Notes under the pieces: model-generated | The model's input: the letters and a program-made list of their open reading frames with translations, nothing else | Told to the model about the DNA's origin: nothing | Databases searched by the model: none | Origin: Methylotenera_A sp031373695 | GTDB taxonomy: Bacteria; Pseudomonadota; Gammaproteobacteria; Burkholderiales; Methylophilaceae | NCBI GenBank assembly: GCA_031373695.1 | Contig: JANMNC010000129.1 | Coordinates: 1-7,018, forward strand | Direction: 5' to 3' | DNA length: 7,018 nucleotides | Made by a program: the position numbers and the translations under genes | Shown here: in pieces, positions 1-6,168 of the stretch | How the letters are laid out: every line of letters begins with the position of its first letter | Numbering within the stretch: position 1 is the stretch's first letter

Positions 1-17
1 TCACGAACAAGCGTTTT

Positions 18-46
18 TTGATAAAATATTAGGTTAATTAAATAGT
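18..46 (+). promoter_or_regulatory. candidate sigma-70 promoter for the cytochrome c4 gene
   Basis: A -35-like TTGATA (18-23, 5 of 6 to consensus) is separated by 17 bp from a -10-like AATAGT (41-46, 4 of 6). This would start transcription near position 53, leaving a leader of roughly 28 nt. A short hairpin, TAGGC (47-51) with GCCTA (64-68), lies just after it. The region is AT-rich, so chance matches are likely; it is offered only because spacing and position fit. Confidence 0.33.
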
Positions 47-80
47 TAGGCTGTTTTTAAATGGCCTAGAAAGCACAGTA

Positions 81-749
81 ATGTCGAATTTAGCAAAACT
101 TAGCATAGTAATTTTGTGTGGATTTTTCTTTACAAGTGCTAGTGCAGAAACTAAAAAAGGTGTAAAACCAATTGCAGAAGCTGTAAAACCAGCGCCAGAA
201 ACTAAATTAATACCTGAGAAAAGTGCCACTCAACAAACTGTTGAAAATGTTTGTGCCGCTTGTCATGCTGCAGATGGTAATAGCGCTATCTCACTTAACC
301 CAAAATTGGCAGGTCAGCATCCAGAATATTTACTAAAACAACTCACTAATTTTAAAGAAGGCAAGCGTGCTAATGCGGTAATGGGTGGTATGGTGGCTAA
401 TTTAACGGCTGATGATATGCAAAATTTAGCCAAGTTTTATGCTGGGCAAACACAAACTTTGGCAAAAGCAAAAACTAATGGTGCGGGTTCTTTGGGTGAG
501 AAAATTTATCGCGGCGGCATAGCCGCAACACAAGTTCCCGCCTGTGCAGCCTGCCATGGCGCCAATGGTGCGGGCATACCAAAACAATTTCCACGCTTGG
601 CTGGCCAGCATGCAGATTACAGTTATCAGCAACTTAAAACGTTTCGTACAGGTGAGCGAGCCAACGCACCAATGATGATGCTTATTGCCGCCAAAATGAC
701 CGATGCAGAAATGCAAGCGGTATCTGATTATATGCAAGGCTTAAGATAG
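81..749 (+). CDS. di-haem cytochrome c4, periplasmic electron carrier
   Basis: Soluble or loosely membrane-attached periplasmic di-haem c-type cytochrome. In this family it carries electrons, commonly from the bc1 complex to terminal oxidases. The 222-residue product begins with a signal peptide (hydrophobic stretch about 7-20, likely cleavage after SASA at residue 22). It then has two homologous cytochrome domains. Haem 1 binds at CAACH (58-62) and haem 2 at CAACH (155-159); each is followed by a P-[KR]-L-A-G-Q-H stretch (74-80 and 171-177) and a Met-bearing region (Met101/104 and Met198-200) that should supply the axial Met ligand. The repeated halves and length are typical of cytochrome c4. 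The ATG start gives a good signal peptide, though no strong ribosome binding site precedes it. The mature N-terminus has an unusual Lys/Pro-rich stretch of about 35 residues before haem 1. Downstream genes build c-type cytochromes. Confidence 0.95.
   Translation: MSNLAKLSIVILCGFFFTSASAETKKGVKPIAEAVKPAPETKLIPEKSATQQTVENVCAACHAADGNSAISLNPKLAGQHPEYLLKQLTNFKEGKRANAVMGGMVANLTADDMQNLAKFYAGQTQTLAKAKTNGAGSLGEKIYRGGIAATQVPACAACHGANGAGIPKQFPRLAGQHADYSYQQLKTFRTGERANAPMMMLIAAKMTDAEMQAVSDYMQGLR
145..206 (+). repeat. short in-frame repeats coding the Lys/Pro-rich N-terminal linker of cytochrome c4
   Basis: CAGAAACTAAA occurs at 145-155 and again at 196-206, a 51-bp offset (17 codons). TGTAAAACCA occurs at 161-170 and 182-191, a 21-bp offset (7 codons). 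Both offsets keep frame, giving repeated VKP and ETK units in residues 23-42. This suggests the linker grew by small internal duplications. Confidence 0.55.
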
Positions 750-765
750 CTGATGCATAAATATT

Positions 766-793
766 AAGGTGGGCTTAGTACACCTTTTATTTT
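766..793 (+). terminator. Rho-independent terminator after cytochrome c4
   Basis: AAGGTG (766-771) pairs perfectly with CACCTT (781-786) across a 9-nt loop, followed by a T-rich run (785-793, broken by one A). It lies 17 bp after the cytochrome c4 stop and before ccs1. The cytochrome is therefore probably a separate transcript, or only partly read through into the maturation genes. Confidence 0.75.
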
Positions 794-860
794 GCAACAA
801 AAACTATTCGCTGTAGTCTGAATATCTAGTTAACTCGTTAAACATCATTTTAAAAGTATC

Positions 861-2831
861 TTGAAACTGCCAATTACCACATCACAACGTTTTTATGAGC
901 TGTTAAGCTCGATGCGCTTTGCCGTAAGCATGCTTACAGTGCTGGGTGTAGCATCGATTATTGGTACGGTGCTAAAGCAAAACGAGCCATATGAAAATTA
1001 CATTATTAAGTTTGGTCAGTTTTGGTTTGAATTTTTTGAAAAACTAGGGCTTTTCGACGTATATCACGCTATTTGGTTTTTGGTGATTTTATTGTTTTTG
1101 GTGATTTCTACCAGCCTATGTATTTATCGAAATAGCCCATTAATGGTTCGAGAGTGGAAAACTTTCAAAGAACAAGCGGCAGAAAAATCACTGCGCGCTT
1201 TTAGTCACAGGGCCAGTTTTAGTAGTAAAGCCGGCGCTGGCATACCAATTAATGTGGTGGATAATAAATCTAAGCTTACACAGTACCTTGCAGGCCAAGG
1301 ATATCGCTATAAAATTAAAACGCAAGAAAACGGTGATGAATTAATTGCCGCTAAAACGGGTACGCACCAGCGCCTTGGTTATATTGTTACGCATGCTGCT
1401 ATGGTGATTATTTTTTTTGGCGGGTTGCTAGATGGTAATTTACCTCTAAAGGTGCAAGAGCTACTTGGGCAAAAGAAAATTGAGGTATTAGATATTCCAG
1501 AAAGCCAAGTGCCGCTGGTAAGCCGCTTACAAACTAGCAATCCATCTTTTCGTGCCAATATGACACTGCCAGAAGGTGTTAGCGATAACATAGCGTTTGT
1601 GCGGGTGCGTGATGGCTATTTGGTGCAAGAGTTGCCTTTCCGTATTGCATTAAAAGATTTTAGAATCGAACATTACGCCACAGGTCAGCCAAAATCGTTT
1701 GAAAGCGATATTGTTATTACCGACGTTGATTTAAAGCAGCCGTTAACGAAAACCATTAGCGTTAATCATCCGCTTATTTATAAAGGTATTGCTATTTACC
1801 AATCTGATTTTCAAGACGGTGGATCAACGGTTAATTTTAAAGCGTGGGATTTGGCTGGCAAAAGCACTAAAACAATCGATATTGATGGACAGATATTTCA
1901 AAAAGGTACACTTGGTACTGGTGAAAGCCAGTTATCAGTTGAATTTAACGAGTTTCGTAAATTTAACATTTTAAATTTATCGCCAGATGGAAAAGGCAAG
2001 CCACGCAACGTAGGCCCTAATGTTACTTACAAACTGCGTGATACTAGTGGCCAAGCCCGTGAATATGTTACCTATATGCAGCCTATGCAATTAGGTGGCA
2101 AGTCATATTTTATATCGGGCATGCGTGAAACGGTGCAAGATGAATTTAAATATCTGCGTATTCCAGTGGATGATAATTTTGAAATTAATGGATTTATGGG
2201 TTTTAGAGCAGTAATGTTAGATAAAGCACGCTATCCACAAATTGCTCAAAATTTAAGTAAAAATACACTTACTCAAGATGCTAATTTGAAAAGCCAATTT
2301 GAGGCCAGTATTGTGCAATTACTTAATACTTTTGCACAAGGCGGCTATACCAATGTGGCTAAAGTGATTGAAAAAGCAGTGCCTGAAGCAGAGCGAGAAA
2401 AAGCCGCACAAACGTACATCAAGTTGCTTAACTCTGTGGCTTTAGAGGCATACAATATAAGCTTAGCGGCAGATAATAAACCGCCTTTAGCGCAAAACCT
2501 GCAATCACAAGAGCTAATACAAGACAGTTTAAACGGCTTAAGTGATACATTTTTTTATGGTACACCACACTATTTGCAGTTAGTAGACTTTAAACATGTT
2601 GAGGCCAGCGGTTTGCAGTTAACAAAATCACCTGGTCAAAAATGGGTTTATTTGGGATCTGTACTACTGGTGCTGGGTATTTTTGCTATGTTTTATATTC
2701 GCGAACGCCGTATTTGGTTGTTGGTAAAAACCAATGAGGTTTTATTCGCTATGTCATCTAATCGCAAAAATCTAGATTTAGATAAAGAATTTGAGCGCAC
2801 TAAAGATCAACTAGGCCAGCTGTTGGCATAA
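861..2831 (+). CDS. ccs1: System II cytochrome c biogenesis protein ResB/Ccs1
   Basis: Membrane subunit of the System II (Ccs) cytochrome c synthase. With CcsA it moves haem across the inner membrane and supports its attachment to apocytochromes on the periplasmic side. The 656-residue product shows the ResB layout: TM1 about 20-38, TM2 about 71-89, TM3 about 172-191, a large periplasmic domain about 195-590, and TM4 about 595-614 followed by the family's RERRIW motif. His178 in TM3 matches the conserved transmembrane haem-ligand His of the family. The stretch VNHPLIYKGIAIYQSDFQDGGS-like (cut here to its key parts NHPLIYKG and YQSDF) is typical of ResB. The start is TTG: the reading frame is closed upstream by TAA at 831-833, and the first ATG (912) would remove the conserved ELLSS segment before TM1. 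No clear ribosome binding site is visible. Only 10 bp separate it from ccsA. Confidence 0.95.
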   Translation: MKLPITTSQRFYELLSSMRFAVSMLTVLGVASIIGTVLKQNEPYENYIIKFGQFWFEFFEKLGLFDVYHAIWFLVILLFLVISTSLCIYRNSPLMVREWKTFKEQAAEKSLRAFSHRASFSSKAGAGIPINVVDNKSKLTQYLAGQGYRYKIKTQENGDELIAAKTGTHQRLGYIVTHAAMVIIFFGGLLDGNLPLKVQELLGQKKIEVLDIPESQVPLVSRLQTSNPSFRANMTLPEGVSDNIAFVRVRDGYLVQELPFRIALKDFRIEHYATGQPKSFESDIVITDVDLKQPLTKTISVNHPLIYKGIAIYQSDFQDGGSTVNFKAWDLAGKSTKTIDIDGQIFQKGTLGTGESQLSVEFNEFRKFNILNLSPDGKGKPRNVGPNVTYKLRDTSGQAREYVTYMQPMQLGGKSYFISGMRETVQDEFKYLRIPVDDNFEINGFMGFRAVMLDKARYPQIAQNLSKNTLTQDANLKSQFEASIVQLLNTFAQGGYTNVAKVIEKAVPEAEREKAAQTYIKLLNSVALEAYNISLAADNKPPLAQNLQSQELIQDSLNGLSDTFFYGTPHYLQLVDFKHVEASGLQLTKSPGQKWVYLGSVLLVLGIFAMFYIRERRIWLLVKTNEVLFAMSSNRKNLDLDKEFERTKDQLGQLLA

Positions 2832-2834
2832 GGA
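2830..2834 (+). promoter_or_regulatory. ribosome binding site of ccsA overlapping the ccs1 stop codon
   Basis: AAGGA at 2830-2834 overlaps the TAA stop of ccs1 (2829-2831) and lies 7 nt before the ccsA ATG. This fits translational coupling of the two subunits. Confidence 0.75.
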
Positions 2835-2841
2835 CTTAATC

Positions 2842-3987
2842 ATGAATACTGACGTATTAAACTTTCAACCTAAAACATTATGGCAAACATTAAAAGTCGC
2901 TGATTGGCTATACGCGCTGCTTCTAGTTGCAGGTGCAATATTTGCATTTAATAAATATTCCCAACATATGGATATTTACGAGGTCAGTTTTTTGTTTGGT
3001 GCGGCAGCCGTATTTAGCTATTTAGGCTGGCGCTGGAAAGGATTAGCCAAATTAGTTATAGGTGTTGGCGTAATTAGTTTGTTTTCAATTTATTTGTACC
3101 AAGGTGAACAAGCGCGTGCCACGCAAGCATTTTTACTTAAATTTTTAATCTCTAGTCAATCGGCTGTCATGTGGATGAATGTGCTATTTATATTAGCCAT
3201 GTTCACTTACTGGTTCGCACTAATTAAACGCAGCGATTTTGTTGGTAGCGTTGCGTCTGCTCTTACTTGGAGCGCAGTTTTATTCGGCTTTGTAGGTTTA
3301 ATGGTGCGCTGGTACGAAAGTTATTTAATCGCGCCAGATGTCGGTCATATTCCTATTAGTAATTTGTATGAAGTGTTTATTTTATTTTGCTTAATTACCG
3401 CTTTATTGTATTTGCATTACGAAAAACAATTTAACACCAAGCAGTTAGGTGGATTTGTACTTATTATTATTAATGCAGCCGTTGGCTTTATTTTGTGGTA
3501 CAAATTTGATCGTCAAGCCGACGCTATTCAACCATTAGTTCCAGCGTTGCAGAGCTATTGGATGAAAATTCATGTGCCAGCTAACTTTGTGGGCTATGGC
3601 GCATTTTCGTTGGCGGCAATGGTTGCCAGTGCCTATTTGTTAGCAAAAAAAGGTATTCTCACAAGCCGTTTGCCTAGCTTAGAAGTATTAGACGATGTTA
3701 TGTACAAATCTATTGCAGTTGGCTTTGCATTTTTTACTATTGCAACAATATTAGGTGCAATGTGGGCAGCTGAAGCATGGGGCGGTTATTGGAGCTGGGA
3801 TCCGAAAGAAACTTGGGCCCTAATTGTATGGTTAAACTATGCAGCGTGGTTACATTTACGTATGGTTAAAGGTTTGCGCGGCCCAGTTTTGGCTTGGTGG
3901 GCACTGGTAGGCTTAATAGTAACCACATTTGCATTTTTGGGTGTGAATATGTTTTTAAGTGGTCTTCATTCTTATGGTGAGCTTTAG
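2842..3987 (+). CDS. ccsA: System II cytochrome c biogenesis protein CcsA (ResC, CcsB-type), haem handling
   Basis: Polytopic inner-membrane partner of Ccs1. It belongs to the haem-handling protein superfamily with CcmC and CcmF and presents haem to the apocytochrome CXXCH motif. The 381-residue product carries the diagnostic tryptophan-rich WWD motif at 313-325 (W-G-G-Y-W-S-W-D-P-K-E-T-W), predicted to lie at the periplasmic face. Flanking His residues match the family ligands: His244 (in KIHVP) before the motif, His338 (in WLHLR) in the next transmembrane helix, and His376 (in SGLHSYGE) near the C-terminus. PISNLYE (about 171-177) is another family signature. About ten hydrophobic segments are visible, including an N-terminal extension of about 100 residues with several of them. 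The ATG is preceded by a good ribosome binding site. Naming varies between organisms (ccsA, ccsB, resC); the function is secure. Confidence 0.96.
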   Translation: MNTDVLNFQPKTLWQTLKVADWLYALLLVAGAIFAFNKYSQHMDIYEVSFLFGAAAVFSYLGWRWKGLAKLVIGVGVISLFSIYLYQGEQARATQAFLLKFLISSQSAVMWMNVLFILAMFTYWFALIKRSDFVGSVASALTWSAVLFGFVGLMVRWYESYLIAPDVGHIPISNLYEVFILFCLITALLYLHYEKQFNTKQLGGFVLIIINAAVGFILWYKFDRQADAIQPLVPALQSYWMKIHVPANFVGYGAFSLAAMVASAYLLAKKGILTSRLPSLEVLDDVMYKSIAVGFAFFTIATILGAMWAAEAWGGYWSWDPKETWALIVWLNYAAWLHLRMVKGLRGPVLAWWALVGLIVTTFAFLGVNMFLSGLHSYGEL

Positions 3988-4017
3988 TTTAAGGCATGTT
4001 ATTGAAGCCTTTTAAAC
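3987..4017 (+). terminator. weak terminator-like hairpin after ccsA
   Basis: GTTTAAGGC (3987-3995) pairs with GCCTTTTAAAC (4007-4017) with a two-T bulge and an 11-nt loop. The run of four T after GCC gives a minimal intrinsic-terminator look, but the stem is AT-rich. It may end the ccs1-ccsA transcript alone or together with the structured element that follows directly. Confidence 0.4.
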
Positions 4018-4105
4018 GTTCATTCCGTGCTTTCGCGTGTGCATAATGTGCTTCAGCACATATATTCCACGGTGAAGACCTTTACGGTCTGACACGGAAT
4101 CTAAC
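4018..4105. other. structured intergenic element: outer inverted repeat enclosing several hairpins
   Basis: The outer arms ATTCCGTG (4022-4029) and CACGGAAT (4093-4100) are perfect 8-bp complements. Flanking GTT (4018-4020) and AAC (4103-4105) can add three pairs after a small internal loop. Inside are ATGTGC-TTCA-GCACAT (4046-4061) and AGACC-tttac-GGTCT (4076-4090), plus a wobble-containing CGTGC-TTTC-GCGTG (4026-4039) that competes with the outer stem. A second CACGG (4068-4072) can also pair with CCGTG (4025-4029), so alternative folds exist. It sits between convergent genes and encodes nothing. It could be a palindromic intergenic repeat of the REP/MITE kind, a bidirectional terminator, or a structured RNA; the sequence alone does not decide. 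Confidence 0.6.
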
Positions 4106-4192
4106 TAAAATACTGTTATTAAGATTGATGTAATAAACTGTTCTATAAGCTATGGAATAAGTGTGCTGATAAATAGCAACGCTTACGTAAAT

Positions 4193-5902
4193 TTATGTCG
4201 CTAAAGACGCAAGCCCAACCCTAAATCGCACAGCGCCATTCACGTTGCTATCTAGGGTTAAGCTATAACCTGCCAATTTACAATCTTGTGCCGCATGATA
4301 CAAGCCAACACCCAGCCCGTTGTGCGACGCAATATGTTTTTTAAATAAGTCGTTTGCTATTGTTGCATCCATACATTTACCTGTGTCAGTTACATCAATA
4401 TAAAAGCTATTGTCAGCTGCTTCTAGCATTTCAACTTTAATTAGAGTGTCTGGCAGATATTTACTTTTCTCTAAAGCATTACTTAATAAATTATCCACTA
4501 CGCTATCAAGCACTTCTGCATTAATATCGTGCTTGGGTAAGCTGTCGGCAACAAACTCAATATTGTCTTGTGTGTGGCGCAATTGCAGATTTTTCCACCA
4601 AAATGCCATTTTTTCTAAACGTTTTTTATCCTCACCAGGTGCTTTTAGCTTGTCTAGGGTGGCACCAATGCGTTGATTAAGCATAGGCAATTGTCTGCGA
4701 ATCAGCTTTACAAGCGCATCGTTATCCTTTTCTTCTGTCTGTTCAGCAGCACTTACTAGTGTGCCAACCGATTGCAAAATATTTTTAATATCGTGCGTTA
4801 GCCTAGAGCCTGTTTCATAAAACGCCTGCATATAAGCATTTTGGCGCAGTGTTTCTTCGCGGCGTTTGGCATCATAAAATTCACCTACAATTTGCGTTAG
4901 TAACTTTACATGCACATACAAAGCTGGCGAAATCTGCCAATTGGTATGCAAAGTCATATGAAAGTCTTTAAAATTAAAGTTAGTGACATTATTAGACGAT
5001 TCTCCCAATTTGCCCTGTGTTTCATCGGCCAGCCAAGAAACACCAGACACCCATGGTAGCTTGGTCATCTCGCCCATTGCCGCTTGCACAAAGCCATTGG
5101 CATTAGGCTCAATTTCACCAAGTGCTGCAATATTTTTAACCCATTTTTCAAACGGCATACCAATACTTAATAAGTAGCGCGACATTAGCAACTCAACACC
5201 AGAAAAGCGTGTGCTAGGTTGCCACAACAAGCTAAAGGCAATTAACACTGCGGCTAAACCAAATATGGCAATAAACATTACTTGAATGTAGTTAACCGCA
5301 TTTAAAGTACCAATTGCATAGCTACCAAGCACTAAAATTACTGCCACCAGCATAAGCAGAAGCGTATAAAAAAAGTCTAATACAGGCAATTGCCCGCCTT
5401 TGGTTTTTTGATTACCAATAAAGAAAATTGCGATGGGTAATATTGGAATTAAATAGCTAATAACAAAAGCGGCAGCTTCTAAATCGTTAGAAGCGCCTAA
5501 CAGCTTAGGCACAACCCATAGCAACAACATTGCTAGCAAATAACTGGCAGCCAACATGTGCACAATGCGGTTAGCTTTAGTTTCTTCTGAGAAAATACGA
5601 CCACCCAGCAAGCCAAACAAAATAGCCAGCCACAAAGCAGTTACCCACCAATTAGAATAAAAATAACCAATAAAGCCAACACTAGCAAATAAAATAATGG
5701 CTGGTTTAGATAACTTTTCGGTACTGCCCCAAACAGGTTGCCATATTAAAAATAAACCATAGGTAACCAAAAAAAATGTTTGCTGTAGATAACTAGCTTG
5801 CTCACCCCAAATTAAAAACGCATGTAGTGACAGCAGCATTAAAGCCAAAATATGGTTGCTGTGAGTGGCTAATAAAGTATTTATTTTAGTTTGATTGAGC
5901 AT
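4193..5902 (-). CDS. polytopic membrane sensor histidine kinase with GAF-like linker
   Basis: Membrane sensor that should autophosphorylate on His and pass phosphate to a response regulator. From the ATG at 5902 the product is 569 residues. It has about eight transmembrane segments (roughly 18-32, 42-58, 68-82, 85-101, 113-133, 143-161, 173-196, 203-225), then a GAF-like region (about 235-350). A dimerisation/phosphotransfer helix with SRLTHDIKN (His370) follows. The ATPase domain has an N box (DNLLSNAL, Asn471), a G1 box DTGKCM (Asp506), an F box (DLFKKH) and a G2 box GLGVGL (529-534). In G1 the usual second Gly is Cys510. An in-frame TTG at 5947 would add 15 residues, but the candidate promoter would then leave almost no leader, so ATG is preferred. 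The HDxKN box and multi-TM-GAF layout recall PrsK-type kinases of the PEP-CTERM/exosortase system; exact family uncertain. No response regulator gene lies in the window. The divergent neighbour is a sigma-54-promoter prepilin gene. Confidence 0.88.
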   Translation of the reverse strand: MLNQTKINTLLATHSNHILALMLLSLHAFLIWGEQASYLQQTFFLVTYGLFLIWQPVWGSTEKLSKPAIILFASVGFIGYFYSNWWVTALWLAILFGLLGGRIFSEETKANRIVHMLAASYLLAMLLLWVVPKLLGASNDLEAAAFVISYLIPILPIAIFFIGNQKTKGGQLPVLDFFYTLLLMLVAVILVLGSYAIGTLNAVNYIQVMFIAIFGLAAVLIAFSLLWQPSTRFSGVELLMSRYLLSIGMPFEKWVKNIAALGEIEPNANGFVQAAMGEMTKLPWVSGVSWLADETQGKLGESSNNVTNFNFKDFHMTLHTNWQISPALYVHVKLLTQIVGEFYDAKRREETLRQNAYMQAFYETGSRLTHDIKNILQSVGTLVSAAEQTEEKDNDALVKLIRRQLPMLNQRIGATLDKLKAPGEDKKRLEKMAFWWKNLQLRHTQDNIEFVADSLPKHDINAEVLDSVVDNLLSNALEKSKYLPDTLIKVEMLEAADNSFYIDVTDTGKCMDATIANDLFKKHIASHNGLGVGLYHAAQDCKLAGYSLTLDSNVNGAVRFRVGLASLAT

Positions 5903-5958
5903 ATTTATTTGACCATTATTTACTTGCGATAATAAAAGTAATTTCAAATGTGGTGTTG

Positions 5959-5987
5959 ATAATTTGTCATGATTGACGATATTTCAA
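5959..5987 (-). promoter_or_regulatory. candidate sigma-70 promoter for the histidine kinase gene
   Basis: Read on the - strand, TTGAAA (5987-5982, 5 of 6 to consensus) is followed after exactly 17 bp by AATTAT (5964-5959, 4 of 6). Transcription would begin near 5952. That gives about a 50-nt leader to the ATG at 5902 and makes the upstream TTG unlikely. An imperfect dyad (5964-5979) lies in the spacer. Confidence 0.38.
5964..5979. promoter_or_regulatory. imperfect dyad, possible regulator site
   Basis: TTGTCA (5964-5969) and TGACGA (5974-5979) form inverted half-sites differing at one position, separated by 4 bp (TGAT). The centre is about 127 bp upstream of the predicted prepilin transcription start, a normal distance for a sigma-54 enhancer site. 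It also falls inside the spacer of the candidate kinase promoter. Confidence 0.4.
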
Positions 5988-6002
5988 CGTCTTATTTTGT
6001 TT

Positions 6003-6046
6003 TTTATGCATAAATATTGCTGAATGTAGCGATATTTTAGCTAAAA
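6003..6046. promoter_or_regulatory. 44-bp nested inverted repeat, candidate operator or enhancer site
   Basis: The left arm (6003-6020) and right arm (6029-6046) match as inverted repeats at 13 of 18 positions around an 8-bp centre. Each arm contains a perfect 12-bp palindrome, TTTATGCATAAA (6003-6014) and TTTTAGCTAAAA (6035-6046), with centres exactly 32 bp apart, about three helical turns. The inner halves are AATATTGC (6013-6020) and GCGATATT (6029-6036), with one mismatch. It lies between the kinase and prepilin promoters, 27 bp upstream of the -24 element. The symmetry suggests binding of a dimeric or tetrameric regulator, or an IHF-like bending site; the protein is unknown. Confidence 0.55.
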
Positions 6047-6072
6047 CAGCCAACAATCACATCACCAAGCCT

Positions 6073-6088
6073 TGGCATAATGTTTGCA
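6073..6088 (+). promoter_or_regulatory. sigma-54 (RpoN) -24/-12 promoter of the prepilin gene
   Basis: TGGCATAATGTTTGCA matches the sigma-54 pattern TGGCAyr-N4-TTGCw, with the invariant GG (6074-6075) and GC (6086-6087) at the required spacing. Predicted start is near 6099, giving a leader of about 70 nt to the GTG at 6169. The ATG at 6088, which would extend the prepilin frame, overlaps this promoter and lies before the predicted transcript start. Sigma-54 promoters need an NtrC-type activator; type IV pilin genes are a classic target through PilS/PilR. Confidence 0.72.
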
Positions 6089-6156
6089 TGATTTTGCTTA
6101 GATGTGATGCGCCTAATAAATTTAGCGCAACAAAATCGTATAAAAAAATAATAGTA

Positions 6157-6161
6157 AAGGA
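6157..6161 (+). promoter_or_regulatory. ribosome binding site deciding the GTG start of the prepilin
   Basis: AAGGA at 6157-6161 lies 7 nt before GTG at 6169. This selects the GTG over the longer in-frame ATG at 6088 and gives the expected short prepilin leader. Confidence 0.8.
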
Positions 6162-6168
6162 TACCACA

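Noticed and set aside
1..80. Divergent engB-type GTPase gene to the left, as I recall from other betaproteobacteria
   Set aside because: No coding sequence for it is visible in the 80 bases available; it would lie outside the window.
38..229. Open frame of 63 codons on the - strand at the left end
   Set aside because: It overlaps the signal peptide and linker of cytochrome c4 in antisense, with no recognisable domain; a shadow frame.
426..737. Open frame of 103 codons on the - strand, rich in Cys and His
   Set aside because: The Cys/His content comes from reading the haem-binding and repeat regions of cytochrome c4 in antisense; no independent support.
1789..1974. Small + strand open frame inside ccs1
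   Set aside because: Out of frame within a well-supported ccs1 coding sequence; no ribosome binding site or domain.
4018..4105. Integron attC site
   Set aside because: The terminal triplets are GTT at the left and AAC at the right, the reverse of the RYYYAAC...GTTRRRY order, and no integrase or cassette array is present.
4141..4157. Hairpin TTCTATA-agc-TATGGAA as terminator of the kinase gene
   Set aside because: The stem is AT-rich with a 3-nt loop, and no T-run follows on the - strand; too weak to call.
5948..5970. Eight-codon upstream frame (ATG at 5970 on the - strand) as a leader peptide for the kinase
   Set aside because: It has no ribosome binding site and lies upstream of the predicted transcript start; likely chance.
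6037..6053. Second sigma-54 promoter facing the kinase (TGGC...GC on the - strand)
   Set aside because: The distance between GG and GC is two bases too short for a -24/-12 element.
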